Shown: piece by piece, positions 1 through 5,714 of the stretch
Position numbering within the stretch: position 1 is the first letter of the stretch
Layout of the letters: each line of letters begins with the position of its first letter
Assembly (NCBI GenBank): GCA_900772035.1
Contig: CAAGQE010000139.1
Span: 1 to 8,119 of the forward strand
Length of the DNA stretch: 8,119 bases
Origin: Candidatus Gastranaerophilales bacterium
Lineage (GTDB): Bacteria; Cyanobacteriota; Vampirovibrionia; Gastranaerophilales; Gastranaerophilaceae
Direction of reading: 5' to 3'
Notes under the pieces: generated by a model
What the model was told of the DNA's origin: nothing
The model's input: the letters and a program-made list of their open reading frames with translations, nothing else
Databases searched by the model: none
Program-made: the position numbers and the translations under genes

Positions 1-24
1 CTCTACCAACTGAGCTAACGCGGC
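1..24 (-). tRNA. 5' end of a tRNA gene, cut by the window edge (possibly tRNA-Thr)
   Basis: Read on the minus strand, the sequence starts with a seven-base acceptor half GCCGCGT, then TA (positions 8-9) and a D-arm GCTC-AGTTGGTA-GAG, which is a textbook bacterial tRNA 5' half. The 5' end is placed at base 24 by counting seven acceptor bases upstream of the conserved TA. The anticodon, variable and T arms lie beyond the left edge, so the amino acid cannot be read. GCCG-type acceptor stems with this D-arm are common in tRNA-Thr, but that identity is a guess. There is no second tRNA on the visible side. Confidence 0.87.
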
Positions 25-75
25 TCCTAATTTCGGACAAGTTTGGCGCCTAGAGGCAAGCAAACTTGCGATATG

Positions 76-102
76 TTAAAAATATCATCAACATATTTTT
101 AA
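76..102. repeat. AT-only perfect inverted repeat upstream of the tRNA
   Basis: TTAAAAATAT (76-85) and ATATTTTTAA (93-102) are exact reverse complements of ten bases separated by seven bases. The arms contain no G or C, so as RNA the stem would be weak. It lies between the stop of the small minus-strand gene and the tRNA, and overlaps the spacer and -10 of the candidate tRNA promoter. It could be a protein-binding site or a chance product of AT-rich DNA. I see no reason to call it an intrinsic terminator. Confidence 0.4.
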
Positions 103-107
103 GTCAA
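79..107 (-). promoter_or_regulatory. Candidate sigma70-type promoter for the tRNA
   Basis: On the minus strand TTGACT (107-102, five of six consensus bases) is followed after exactly 17 bases by TATTTT (84-79, four of six). Transcription would start near base 72, leaving a leader of roughly 48 bases for RNase P to remove before the tRNA 5' end at 24. The leader contains a small hairpin, GCAAG/CTTGC with a four-base loop (56-69). Orientation and position fit the tRNA and no other gene. The weak -10 is the main doubt. Confidence 0.42.
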
Positions 108-125
108 TACTTATGCTTGAAAAAA

Positions 126-323
126 TTATCCTCTTTCGATTTCAGTTGTCAAAAGTTCGCCGTAACTATTGAATCCGCCGTTTGTTTCTTCGATAACGAA
201 AGTTGTTGTCGGGTCTTGTTTTTTTGCTTCAAATGCTTTTTCTTCAGCTGCATCCAAGTCTTCAAACTCGCCGATTAATTTAGGTGAAAATGTTGTTGCT
301 GTTTCAATTAAAACTCTATACAT
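126..323 (-). CDS. Small acidic protein of unknown function (65 aa)
   Basis: I do not recognise this family. The ATG at 323-321 is preceded by a strong SD, AGGAG (334-330), six bases upstream, and the frame runs to a TAA, so it is very likely a real gene. The protein is acidic and soluble, with no signal peptide, membrane segment or cysteine. It reads as an alternating beta-like N-terminus (MYRVLIETAT), an alanine/glutamate/lysine-rich helix at about residues 21-37, a second strand (TTFVIEET, about 39-46) and a loop containing NGGF. That suggests one compact alpha/beta domain. It is divergently arranged with the signal peptidase homologue, with 65 bp between the two starts, and followed downstream by the tRNA on the same strand. 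No function can be inferred from context. Confidence 0.75.
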   Translation of the reverse strand: MYRVLIETATTFSPKLIGEFEDLDAAEEKAFEAKKQDPTTTFVIEETNGGFNSYGELLTTEIERG

Positions 324-343
324 AAATTTCTCCTTTTGATATC

Positions 344-351
344 ATTATAAT
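344..351. promoter_or_regulatory. Palindromic -10-like element shared by two divergent genes
   Basis: The octamer ATTATAAT is its own reverse complement, so it presents TATAAT on both strands (346-351 plus, 349-344 minus). It sits between the small minus-strand gene and the signal peptidase homologue. On the minus strand a TTGTGA (374-369) lies 19 bases upstream as a loose -35. On the plus strand I see no convincing -35. The minus-strand start point would leave a leader of only about 14 bases, just enough for the SD. This is a candidate only. Confidence 0.35.
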
Positions 352-378
352 ATAAGCAAAAAAAATTTTCACAAATTT

Positions 379-383
379 GGGAG
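379..383 (+). promoter_or_regulatory. SD site that selects the TTG start of the signal peptidase homologue
   Basis: GGGAG lies five bases before the TTG at 389. An in-frame TTG at 377 is also open, but it overlaps this SD and has none of its own, so the 389 start (181 residues) is preferred. The resulting N-terminus, MNKKAIII, is a typical short basic head before a membrane anchor. Confidence 0.6.
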
Positions 384-388
384 TTATT

Positions 389-934
389 TTGAATAAAAAA
401 GCGATAATTATTTCCGTAATTGCAACTTTGGCGCTCATTATCATTTTGAAAATCGCAAATGCCGTCAACTCTTACTTCTTTATTCAAACTACCGTTTTTA
501 CAAAAGGCATGGAGCCGACCTTGCAGCCGCTCGATGTCGTATTAATCCAAAGGGTTCCTCCGTCAATAAATACGGGCGATATCATTGCTTATTCGGCTGC
601 CGATTCATCTTCTCCAAAAACCGTTTCCATCCAGCGGGTAATTGCAAAAGGCGGAGATAAAATTTCGTACAAACTTGTATCACAGGATGTTTACGAGGTT
701 TTTGTAAATGGGGTAAAACTCGACGAACCTTATCTCGAAAAGGGCTGCAAATATTTCAACGGTGACAAAAACGTCTACGCGCCCCTAACCGTTCCGAAAA
801 ATAACTTCTACGTTCTCGGTGATAACCGCAAAACATCTTATGACAGCAGATTTACAGGTCCTGTTTCGATTGCAAATGTCACAGGAAAAGTAACAAAAAT
901 CGTAAAGCCGAAAAAACGCAAACGCACTCTTTAA
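389..934 (+). CDS. lepB: Signal peptidase I (S26) homologue lacking both catalytic residues
   Basis: Type I signal peptidases cut signal peptides from exported proteins on the outer face of the cytoplasmic membrane, using a Ser/Lys dyad. This 181-residue protein has a single N-terminal anchor (about 5-26). Box B reads GMEPTLQPLD (40-49), where the family has SMxPTLxxGD, so the nucleophilic Ser is Gly40 (codon GGC, 506-508). Box D reads IQRVIAKGGDKI (81-92) where the family has KRVIGLPGD, so the general base Lys is Gln82 (codon CAG, 632-634). Box E, LGDNRKTSYDSR (143-154), is intact. The fold is thus kept while the dyad appears lost. Staphylococcus aureus SpsA is a known precedent for an inactive homologue. 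Lys87, in the slot usually held by Leu, might be noticed as a substitute, but the nucleophile would still be missing. The C-terminus is a basic tail (KPKKRKR, 173-179). Its stop overlaps by 4 bp that of the convergent membrane-protein gene. Confidence 0.9.
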   Translation: MNKKAIIISVIATLALIIILKIANAVNSYFFIQTTVFTKGMEPTLQPLDVVLIQRVPPSINTGDIIAYSAADSSSPKTVSIQRVIAKGGDKISYKLVSQDVYEVFVNGVKLDEPYLEKGCKYFNGDKNVYAPLTVPKNNFYVLGDNRKTSYDSRFTGPVSIANVTGKVTKIVKPKKRKRTL

Positions 935-2553
935 CTTTTCTGCTCGGTTTCAACGCGTTGTTCCGGTTCCCAAGGCACCAGTTCTCTTTTCTTTACGCGG
1001 CAAAGTCCGTACGTCAAATTTTGATTGTTAGGAATAACTTTGCAGGTCGATAAATCCGTCAAAAACTTAGCGTCGTATGCGTCTCCCATATCGTCCCAAG
1101 GCTCCGTTGCCTGCAAAACGTATAGTTTCCCGTCTGCATTTTCAATCATCTCCGCGGCCTTTTGCTTTGCTTTTTCGGAGTAATAAAACGGTGTTATTGA
1201 ATCCGTATAAAGTCCGAAAAAATGAACGTTCGGATTTTGCGAAACTGCTGCAAGAGATGCACCAAGCCCGCCCGTAAACACAATCGAGCCGTCGGGAATT
1301 TTCATATCCTCAAATTCAAAAATCTTTTCGTTACCGACGTTTCGCCAAAAAAAGTTTAAACAAATCGTAGTTTTGTAAAACCAAAAACATATTCCGCAGA
1401 GGATTAGCACGCTCAATTTTTTCTGATTTATTAACGAGCAGAATCCTACAATGCCTGCAACAATGATAATTCCGCCAAAGGCATCAATAAGTGCCAAATA
1501 TCTCAAAACCGCAAAAACTTTCAGCCAAATAATATACGTAATTCCGACAAAAGCCAAAAATATTCCGTAAAGGTTGCAATCTATTGTCTCATTCGCTTTT
1601 GCAAACAGTCTGATTTTGTCTTTCAAAATCGGAAATGCTGCCGAAAAAATCCCCAAAACATAAACTGTTATCCATCTGAAATCGTAAACATCAAACGGCA
1701 AAACCCTTGCTTTCCACCAAATAAACGGATAAATCAAGGCTTCTTTGATGTTTTTCGGGAAAAATCCCTCGTAAGCATAAGAAATCGGCAATGTCCATTC
1801 GGATTTAAAAATATTGTTCCAGTTCGGGAAGAACGGATTTTGAAACATTTTGTACAGAAAAATCGACCAAAAACCGCCTGTTACTGCAAAACCCAACATT
1901 CCGCCGAGAATGTACATCCCGATTATCTTAATCGGATTTTGGATTTTTTTGAAATACAAGCCCAAAATAATGCACATTGCCAAGGCATAAGATGCCATTG
2001 TTAGTTTCAACCCCGTAGCCGCGCCGAAAAACGCCCCTGTCAGCAAAAAGGTTTTTGGTGAAAATTCATTCTCCTTAAATGCTTTTAATGTCAAATAAAC
2101 ACCTGCTGCGGGAAGAAAACATACCTGCATATCCACAAGCATTGTCCCGAGTTCGTGATTGAACATAAAAGATGTAATCGGGATAAGAAGTGCGATAAAC
2201 AATGAAAATCCCTTTAAATATCCGTTGCCTTTGAAAATCAAATCCGCGATTTTAAAGACCCAAAACATTAAAAGAGCGCCCCAAAAGCCTTGCAGAAAGC
2301 AAAACAAATCGGGAAAATCGTTCAAAACCTTGCTGAGAGAGTAATAAAGCCAGTCGCAAAGCGGATTGAAATAAGATTGTATTCCGCAGGGTGCAAAGTC
2401 GTTTTCGTATCTGAAGGTTGCGAAACTGTATCCGCAGAAATAGTGATATTGTTGATATTCCACATTTTTATCCAATCCCAAATATACGGAATAAAGCCCG
2501 CAGATAAGGAAAAGGCAACAAAACAAAAAATAGTTTTTCTTGAAAATCGACAT
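931..2553 (-). CDS. Polytopic membrane protein A, putative GT-C-type glycosyltransferase (divergent paralogue)
   Basis: This 540-residue protein has about ten hydrophobic segments from residue 8 to about 395, then a soluble C-terminal domain. It is a paralogue of the genes starting at 4068 and 5698: the first loop holds DFAPCGIQSYFNPL (52-65), a later loop NPFFP (239-243), then YDFRW (290-294) and LRY (350-352). GT-C enzymes use polyprenyl-phosphate sugars, with an acidic residue in the first extracytoplasmic loop. That role is inferred from architecture, not from a recognised family name. The two paralogues have NWDLANYHYY in the loop while A has NVEYQQYHYF (30-39), so the Trp is lost and Asp becomes Glu32. 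In the aligned 40-residue stretch B and C differ at 7 positions, but A matches B at only 19. The ATG at 2553 is chosen because it aligns with the starts of the paralogues and lies just after a strong promoter. An in-frame TTG at 2589 would lie inside the -35 box. It is transcribed divergently from the radical SAM operon. Confidence 0.85.
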   Translation of the reverse strand: MSIFKKNYFLFCCLFLICGLYSVYLGLDKNVEYQQYHYFCGYSFATFRYENDFAPCGIQSYFNPLCDWLYYSLSKVLNDFPDLFCFLQGFWGALLMFWVFKIADLIFKGNGYLKGFSLFIALLIPITSFMFNHELGTMLVDMQVCFLPAAGVYLTLKAFKENEFSPKTFLLTGAFFGAATGLKLTMASYALAMCIILGLYFKKIQNPIKIIGMYILGGMLGFAVTGGFWSIFLYKMFQNPFFPNWNNIFKSEWTLPISYAYEGFFPKNIKEALIYPFIWWKARVLPFDVYDFRWITVYVLGIFSAAFPILKDKIRLFAKANETIDCNLYGIFLAFVGITYIIWLKVFAVLRYLALIDAFGGIIIVAGIVGFCSLINQKKLSVLILCGICFWFYKTTICLNFFWRNVGNEKIFEFEDMKIPDGSIVFTGGLGASLAAVSQNPNVHFFGLYTDSITPFYYSEKAKQKAAEMIENADGKLYVLQATEPWDDMGDAYDAKFLTDLSTCKVIPNNQNLTYGLCRVKKRELVPWEPEQRVETEQKS

Positions 2554-2560
2554 ATAAACA

Positions 2561-2589
2561 AGTATAATTGACTGTAAAATCAATGTCAA
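2561..2589 (-). promoter_or_regulatory. Near-consensus promoter giving a leaderless mRNA for membrane protein A
   Basis: On the minus strand TTGACA (2589-2584, six of six) is followed after exactly 17 bases by TATACT (2566-2561, five of six). Only seven bases separate the -10 from the ATG at 2553, so transcription would begin at or within a base or two of the start codon. No SD is visible before that ATG, which agrees with leaderless translation. This is the best promoter match in the window. Confidence 0.65.
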
Positions 2590-2597
2590 ACTTAGTC
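2568..2597 (+). promoter_or_regulatory. Weak candidate promoter for the radical SAM operon
   Basis: TTGACT (2568-2573) could act as a -35 with an unconvincing -10, TTAGTC (2592-2597), 18 bases on. The region overlaps the strong minus-strand promoter of membrane protein A, and the two -35 boxes form a TTGAC/GTCAA inverted repeat (2568-2572, 2585-2589). The operon needs a promoter in this 66-bp gap or within gene A, but the -10 here is poor. Confidence 0.2.
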
Positions 2598-2619
2598 TTT
2601 ACAAAGCAGGTGTTGTCTT

Positions 2620-4059
2620 ATGAAAAAAGTTATGTTGATATATCCTGCGGGAGAAGCCTTTCAGCGAGGAGAGGACAGATGTCCGAACAATGTTGACGCT
2701 TCCGTTTGTAACGATTTGCGTGCGTGCAACGATTTGGGATATATTTCTTCGGGGCTTAAAAAGTTTGGTTTTGATGTCTTTTTGAAAGATTATCAGGGCG
2801 AAAAACTTTCAGAAAAAGATTTAGAGAACGATTTTGTAAAATATGCACCTGACGTTTTGCTTGTTACGACAACGCATTGCAGCGTTTACGACGATATAAA
2901 AGTTATCTCGAGGTTGAAAAAACTTTCTCCGAAAGTGAAAACTATTTTAAAAGGGACGGTATTTTTCAATGTCAGCGAACAAATTTTTGACGAACTTGAC
3001 TTAAAGGACGTGGATTTTCTCATCGGGGGTGAGGCTGAATTTATTGCGCCAAAACTCATTTTTGATATTTTTAATTGCGAAGAAAAAATCGAGCAAACCG
3101 AGGGAATTTGTTATAAAGAAGGTGGCGTTTGGCATCAAAACAGGGTGAGTGTATTTGACAAAAACCTTGATGATTTGCCGTTTCCCGACAGAACAGCGAT
3201 GAACAATTCTTTGTATATAAATCCTGCAACAAACCGCCCTATGGCAACGATTGTGACTTCTCGCGGCTGCAGCTGCGAATGTATTTATTGTCTTGCGCCT
3301 GCAATTTCGGGAAAAAGAATCTCGAAACGCTCAACAGACAGCGTTTTGGCAGAGATGAGGGAATGTTTTTCAAAATACAAAATCGACAATTTCTTTTTTA
3401 AATCAGATACCTTTACTATGGATAAACAATGGGTTTTGGAACTTTGCGAAAAGATTGTCAATTCCGAGATGAACGGAAAGATTTATTTTGCGGCAAATTC
3501 AAGAGTGACAACGATTGACGAGGAGATTTTGTCAGCAATGTATAAGGCAGGTTGCAGAACGGTCGCTTTCGGCTTTGAATCGGGGTCGCAAGAGTCTTTG
3601 GATAAAATGAAAAAACATACGACGGTTGAGGATAATTACCGTGCCATAAAACTCTGTAAGGCTGCGGGCATGAAGATTTTCGGCTTGTTTATTATCGGCT
3701 TGCCGTGGGACTCCGAGAAAACGCTTTCCGAAACAAGAGAGTTTATTTTTAAATCGGGCATAGATTTTATCGAAATATCTGTCGCAATTCCATTGGAAAA
3801 TACGGTTTTATACGATATGGTCGCAAAAAAATATTCTCCCGATAAATATTTCGGGCTTGATCCTTACAAGAAAACGACCTCGGTTTCGGAAAATTTAAGT
3901 GCGGAAGAATTGTCGAAATTTCGCAAAGACATCTTGATTTCATACTATTCAAGACCGTCTTATATTTGGCAAAAACTTTTTGCGGAAAAACTCACGTTCG
4001 GGGTATTTTGCAACTATGTTAAACACGGCATCAAACTTTTGAAAAATTTGTTTTATTAG
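2620..4059 (+). CDS. B12-binding-type radical SAM protein, first gene of the operon
   Basis: This 479-residue protein has the two-domain layout of cobalamin-dependent radical SAM enzymes. A Rossmann-like N-terminal B12-binding-type region spans about 1-150 (MKKVMLIYPAG, then PDVLLVTTT and DFLIGGEAE). A radical SAM core follows with a Cys-x3-Cys-x2-Cys iron-sulphur motif at Cys217, Cys221 and Cys224, plus GFESGSQESL (318-327) and FIIGLPWD (357-364). The family often methylates unactivated carbons or rearranges lipids and sugars; the substrate cannot be read from sequence. An extra Cys219 sits inside the cluster motif, and Cys21, Cys30 and Cys36 form a group near the N-terminus. The C-terminal region (about 440-479) is basic and aromatic, suggesting membrane association. 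The ATG has AGGTG (2608-2612) seven bases upstream. The stop TAG overlaps the SD of the next gene, which starts 8 bases later, so this enzyme is probably co-produced with the putative glycosyltransferases and may modify their lipid carrier or product. Confidence 0.9.
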   Translation: MKKVMLIYPAGEAFQRGEDRCPNNVDASVCNDLRACNDLGYISSGLKKFGFDVFLKDYQGEKLSEKDLENDFVKYAPDVLLVTTTHCSVYDDIKVISRLKKLSPKVKTILKGTVFFNVSEQIFDELDLKDVDFLIGGEAEFIAPKLIFDIFNCEEKIEQTEGICYKEGGVWHQNRVSVFDKNLDDLPFPDRTAMNNSLYINPATNRPMATIVTSRGCSCECIYCLAPAISGKRISKRSTDSVLAEMRECFSKYKIDNFFFKSDTFTMDKQWVLELCEKIVNSEMNGKIYFAANSRVTTIDEEILSAMYKAGCRTVAFGFESGSQESLDKMKKHTTVEDNYRAIKLCKAAGMKIFGLFIIGLPWDSEKTLSETREFIFKSGIDFIEISVAIPLENTVLYDMVAKKYSPDKYFGLDPYKKTTSVSENLSAEELSKFRKDILISYYSRPSYIWQKLFAEKLTFGVFCNYVKHGIKLLKNLFY

Positions 4060-4062
4060 GAG
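4058..4062 (+). promoter_or_regulatory. SD embedded in the preceding stop codon, for a TTG start
   Basis: AGGAG begins inside the TAG stop (4057-4059) of the radical SAM gene and lies five bases before the TTG at 4068. This supports the TTG start and implies translational coupling between the two genes. Confidence 0.65.
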
Positions 4063-4067
4063 TAGTT

Positions 4068-5714
4068 TTGGGAAAAATTAAAGGATACGATTTCATAATA
4101 CTTTTTTCGCTGATGATAATCGGCGGAATTATTTGTCTTTTCCTCGGACAAGATGCGAATTGGGATTTGGCAAATTACCATTATTATTCCGTATGGGCAT
4201 TGTTTCACGGAAGAATAGGCTTTGATATTATGCCTTGCGGTATTCAGTCGTATTTTAATCCGCTGATAGATTTTCCGTTTTATCTTTTGGTCAAGTTTTT
4301 CAATAATATGCCTCACTTAATTAGTTTTATCCAAAGTTTTTGGTGGGGAATTGCGGTATTTTTCGGATATAAAATCGCGAGTTTGATTTATAACGGAAAA
4401 TTCAAAATTTGGCTAAGGGTGTTTTCCGTTGCGATTGGCGCATCGGGTGTGCTTTCGATTTTGGAAGTCGGTATGACTTTCGGGGATTTGAATATCGCCG
4501 CATTAGTACTTGCTGCAATGTTTTTGATTTTGAAAAATATTTTCAACGAGCCGAGCAGACAAAGAACCTTGACGGTGTTGTTTGCGGCATTGTTGTTGGG
4601 CTTTGCATTGGGGTTGAAAACCAATGCTTCTATGGCAATTGTCGGTTTGTTGATTTCGGTTGTTATTTTCAGAAAAAAAATTCCCCATACGAAGAAAATG
4701 CTGATTTTGTTAATTGGCGGAATACTTCTCGGAACGCTTGCGACGGGCGGCGGTTGGTACGCTTATATTTGGCAAAAATTCGGCAATCCTTTCTTCCCGT
4801 TTTATAACGATTTTTTCAAATCGCCGCTTGCGGAATTTGTAAATCATATTGATACGAGACATTTGCCGAAGTCGGTTTTTGATTTCGTTTTTTACCCGAT
4901 TTTGTGGACTGTTCACAAAGGGGAAAATTATGTTTTGGAATTTCCGTTTACGGATTACAGACACATCGCGTTATTTTTCGCGGTGCCTTTAATTTTTTGG
5001 TTTCACAAGTTTTATACCCAAAGAAATAAGCGGTTTAAAATCGCGCTTAAAGAATACGTAAATGTCGATTTGTTTAACTTTTTGACGGTGTTTTTGACTG
5101 CAACTTATTTATTTTGGCTGAAAACTTCCGCGACCTTGAGATATTTACAGTTTATCGAGATAATTTCGGGAATATTTTTGGCGATATTTCTTGTTTATAT
5201 TTTGATTTTGACAAAATCGGAAATTAAAGCGAGAGTGGTGGCGCTTGTTGCGATGTTGTCAATTATTGCGACGACGCAGTATTGCCCGATGCAAATAACG
5301 AGAGTTCCTTTTGCGGAAAAATTTATGAGCCTTGAAAATCTTGAATTGCCCGATAATGCCGTTTTGTGCCAAATAGGCGGTTTTCCGTCCGCGTGGTTTA
5401 TGCCTTTTCAAAATCCGAAGGCAAAATTTGTTTATCTGTACGGCGAAATCGACGGTTATAATTTTAAATACCCGAAAGCGGAAATCCAAAGAGTGAAAGA
5501 TATTATTAAAAAAGCAGATAAGTCGGTTTATCTGATATATTCGGATTACGAGCCTGCTTATGTCGGTTACGATTATGTGAAACAGTTTGTAAACACGGAC
5601 GATTTTGCTTGCCGTCGGGTGTATAATGACTATATGCAGGTTTACTATTTCTGCTCGCTGAAATCTGTTCAAAAACCGAAGAAAGAGTTTGTGCTTAATG
5701 ACAAGAAAAATTGA
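4068..5714 (+). CDS. Polytopic membrane protein B, putative GT-C-type glycosyltransferase
   Basis: This 548-residue protein has an N-terminal helix (about 8-26), then a large first extracytoplasmic loop, LGQDANWDLANYHYY (26-40), GRIGFDIMPCGIQSYFNP (48-65). About nine more hydrophobic segments run to residue 403, and a soluble domain follows from about 420. GT-C glycosyltransferases have this plan: a catalytic acidic residue in the first loop, many helices, and a C-terminal domain outside the membrane. Asp33 and Asp53 are the candidate acidic residues, and Asp53 is shared by all three paralogues. Further shared motifs are GLKTNAS (182-188), GNPFFPFYN (239-247), TDYRH (295-299) and TLRY (357-360). 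The C-terminal domain has LPDNAV and GGFPS, and a conserved cysteine pair (Cys515, Cys529) that could form a disulphide. The substrate is unknown. The start is TTG with a good SD, and the gene's 3' end overlaps the next paralogue by 17 bp. Confidence 0.85.
   Translation: MGKIKGYDFIILFSLMIIGGIICLFLGQDANWDLANYHYYSVWALFHGRIGFDIMPCGIQSYFNPLIDFPFYLLVKFFNNMPHLISFIQSFWWGIAVFFGYKIASLIYNGKFKIWLRVFSVAIGASGVLSILEVGMTFGDLNIAALVLAAMFLILKNIFNEPSRQRTLTVLFAALLLGFALGLKTNASMAIVGLLISVVIFRKKIPHTKKMLILLIGGILLGTLATGGGWYAYIWQKFGNPFFPFYNDFFKSPLAEFVNHIDTRHLPKSVFDFVFYPILWTVHKGENYVLEFPFTDYRHIALFFAVPLIFWFHKFYTQRNKRFKIALKEYVNVDLFNFLTVFLTATYLFWLKTSATLRYLQFIEIISGIFLAIFLVYILILTKSEIKARVVALVAMLSIIATTQYCPMQITRVPFAEKFMSLENLELPDNAVLCQIGGFPSAWFMPFQNPKAKFVYLYGEIDGYNFKYPKAEIQRVKDIIKKADKSVYLIYSDYEPAYVGYDYVKQFVNTDDFACRRVYNDYMQVYYFCSLKSVQKPKKEFVLNDKKN

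Noticed and set aside
76..102. Inverted repeat as an intrinsic terminator for the small minus-strand gene
   Set aside because: The arms are only A and T, the stem would be weak, and the tract overlaps a better-fitting tRNA promoter. Kept as a repeat only.
377..388. Upstream TTG start for the signal peptidase homologue
   Set aside because: It overlaps the GGGAG SD that serves the TTG at 389 and has no SD of its own.
2554..2589. Extended N-terminus of membrane protein A from TTG 2589
   Set aside because: It lies within a near-consensus promoter and does not align with the starts of the two paralogues.
4409..4807. 132-codon open frame on the plus strand inside membrane protein B
   Set aside because: It is an out-of-frame shadow of conserved coding sequence, with no SD and an unusual composition.
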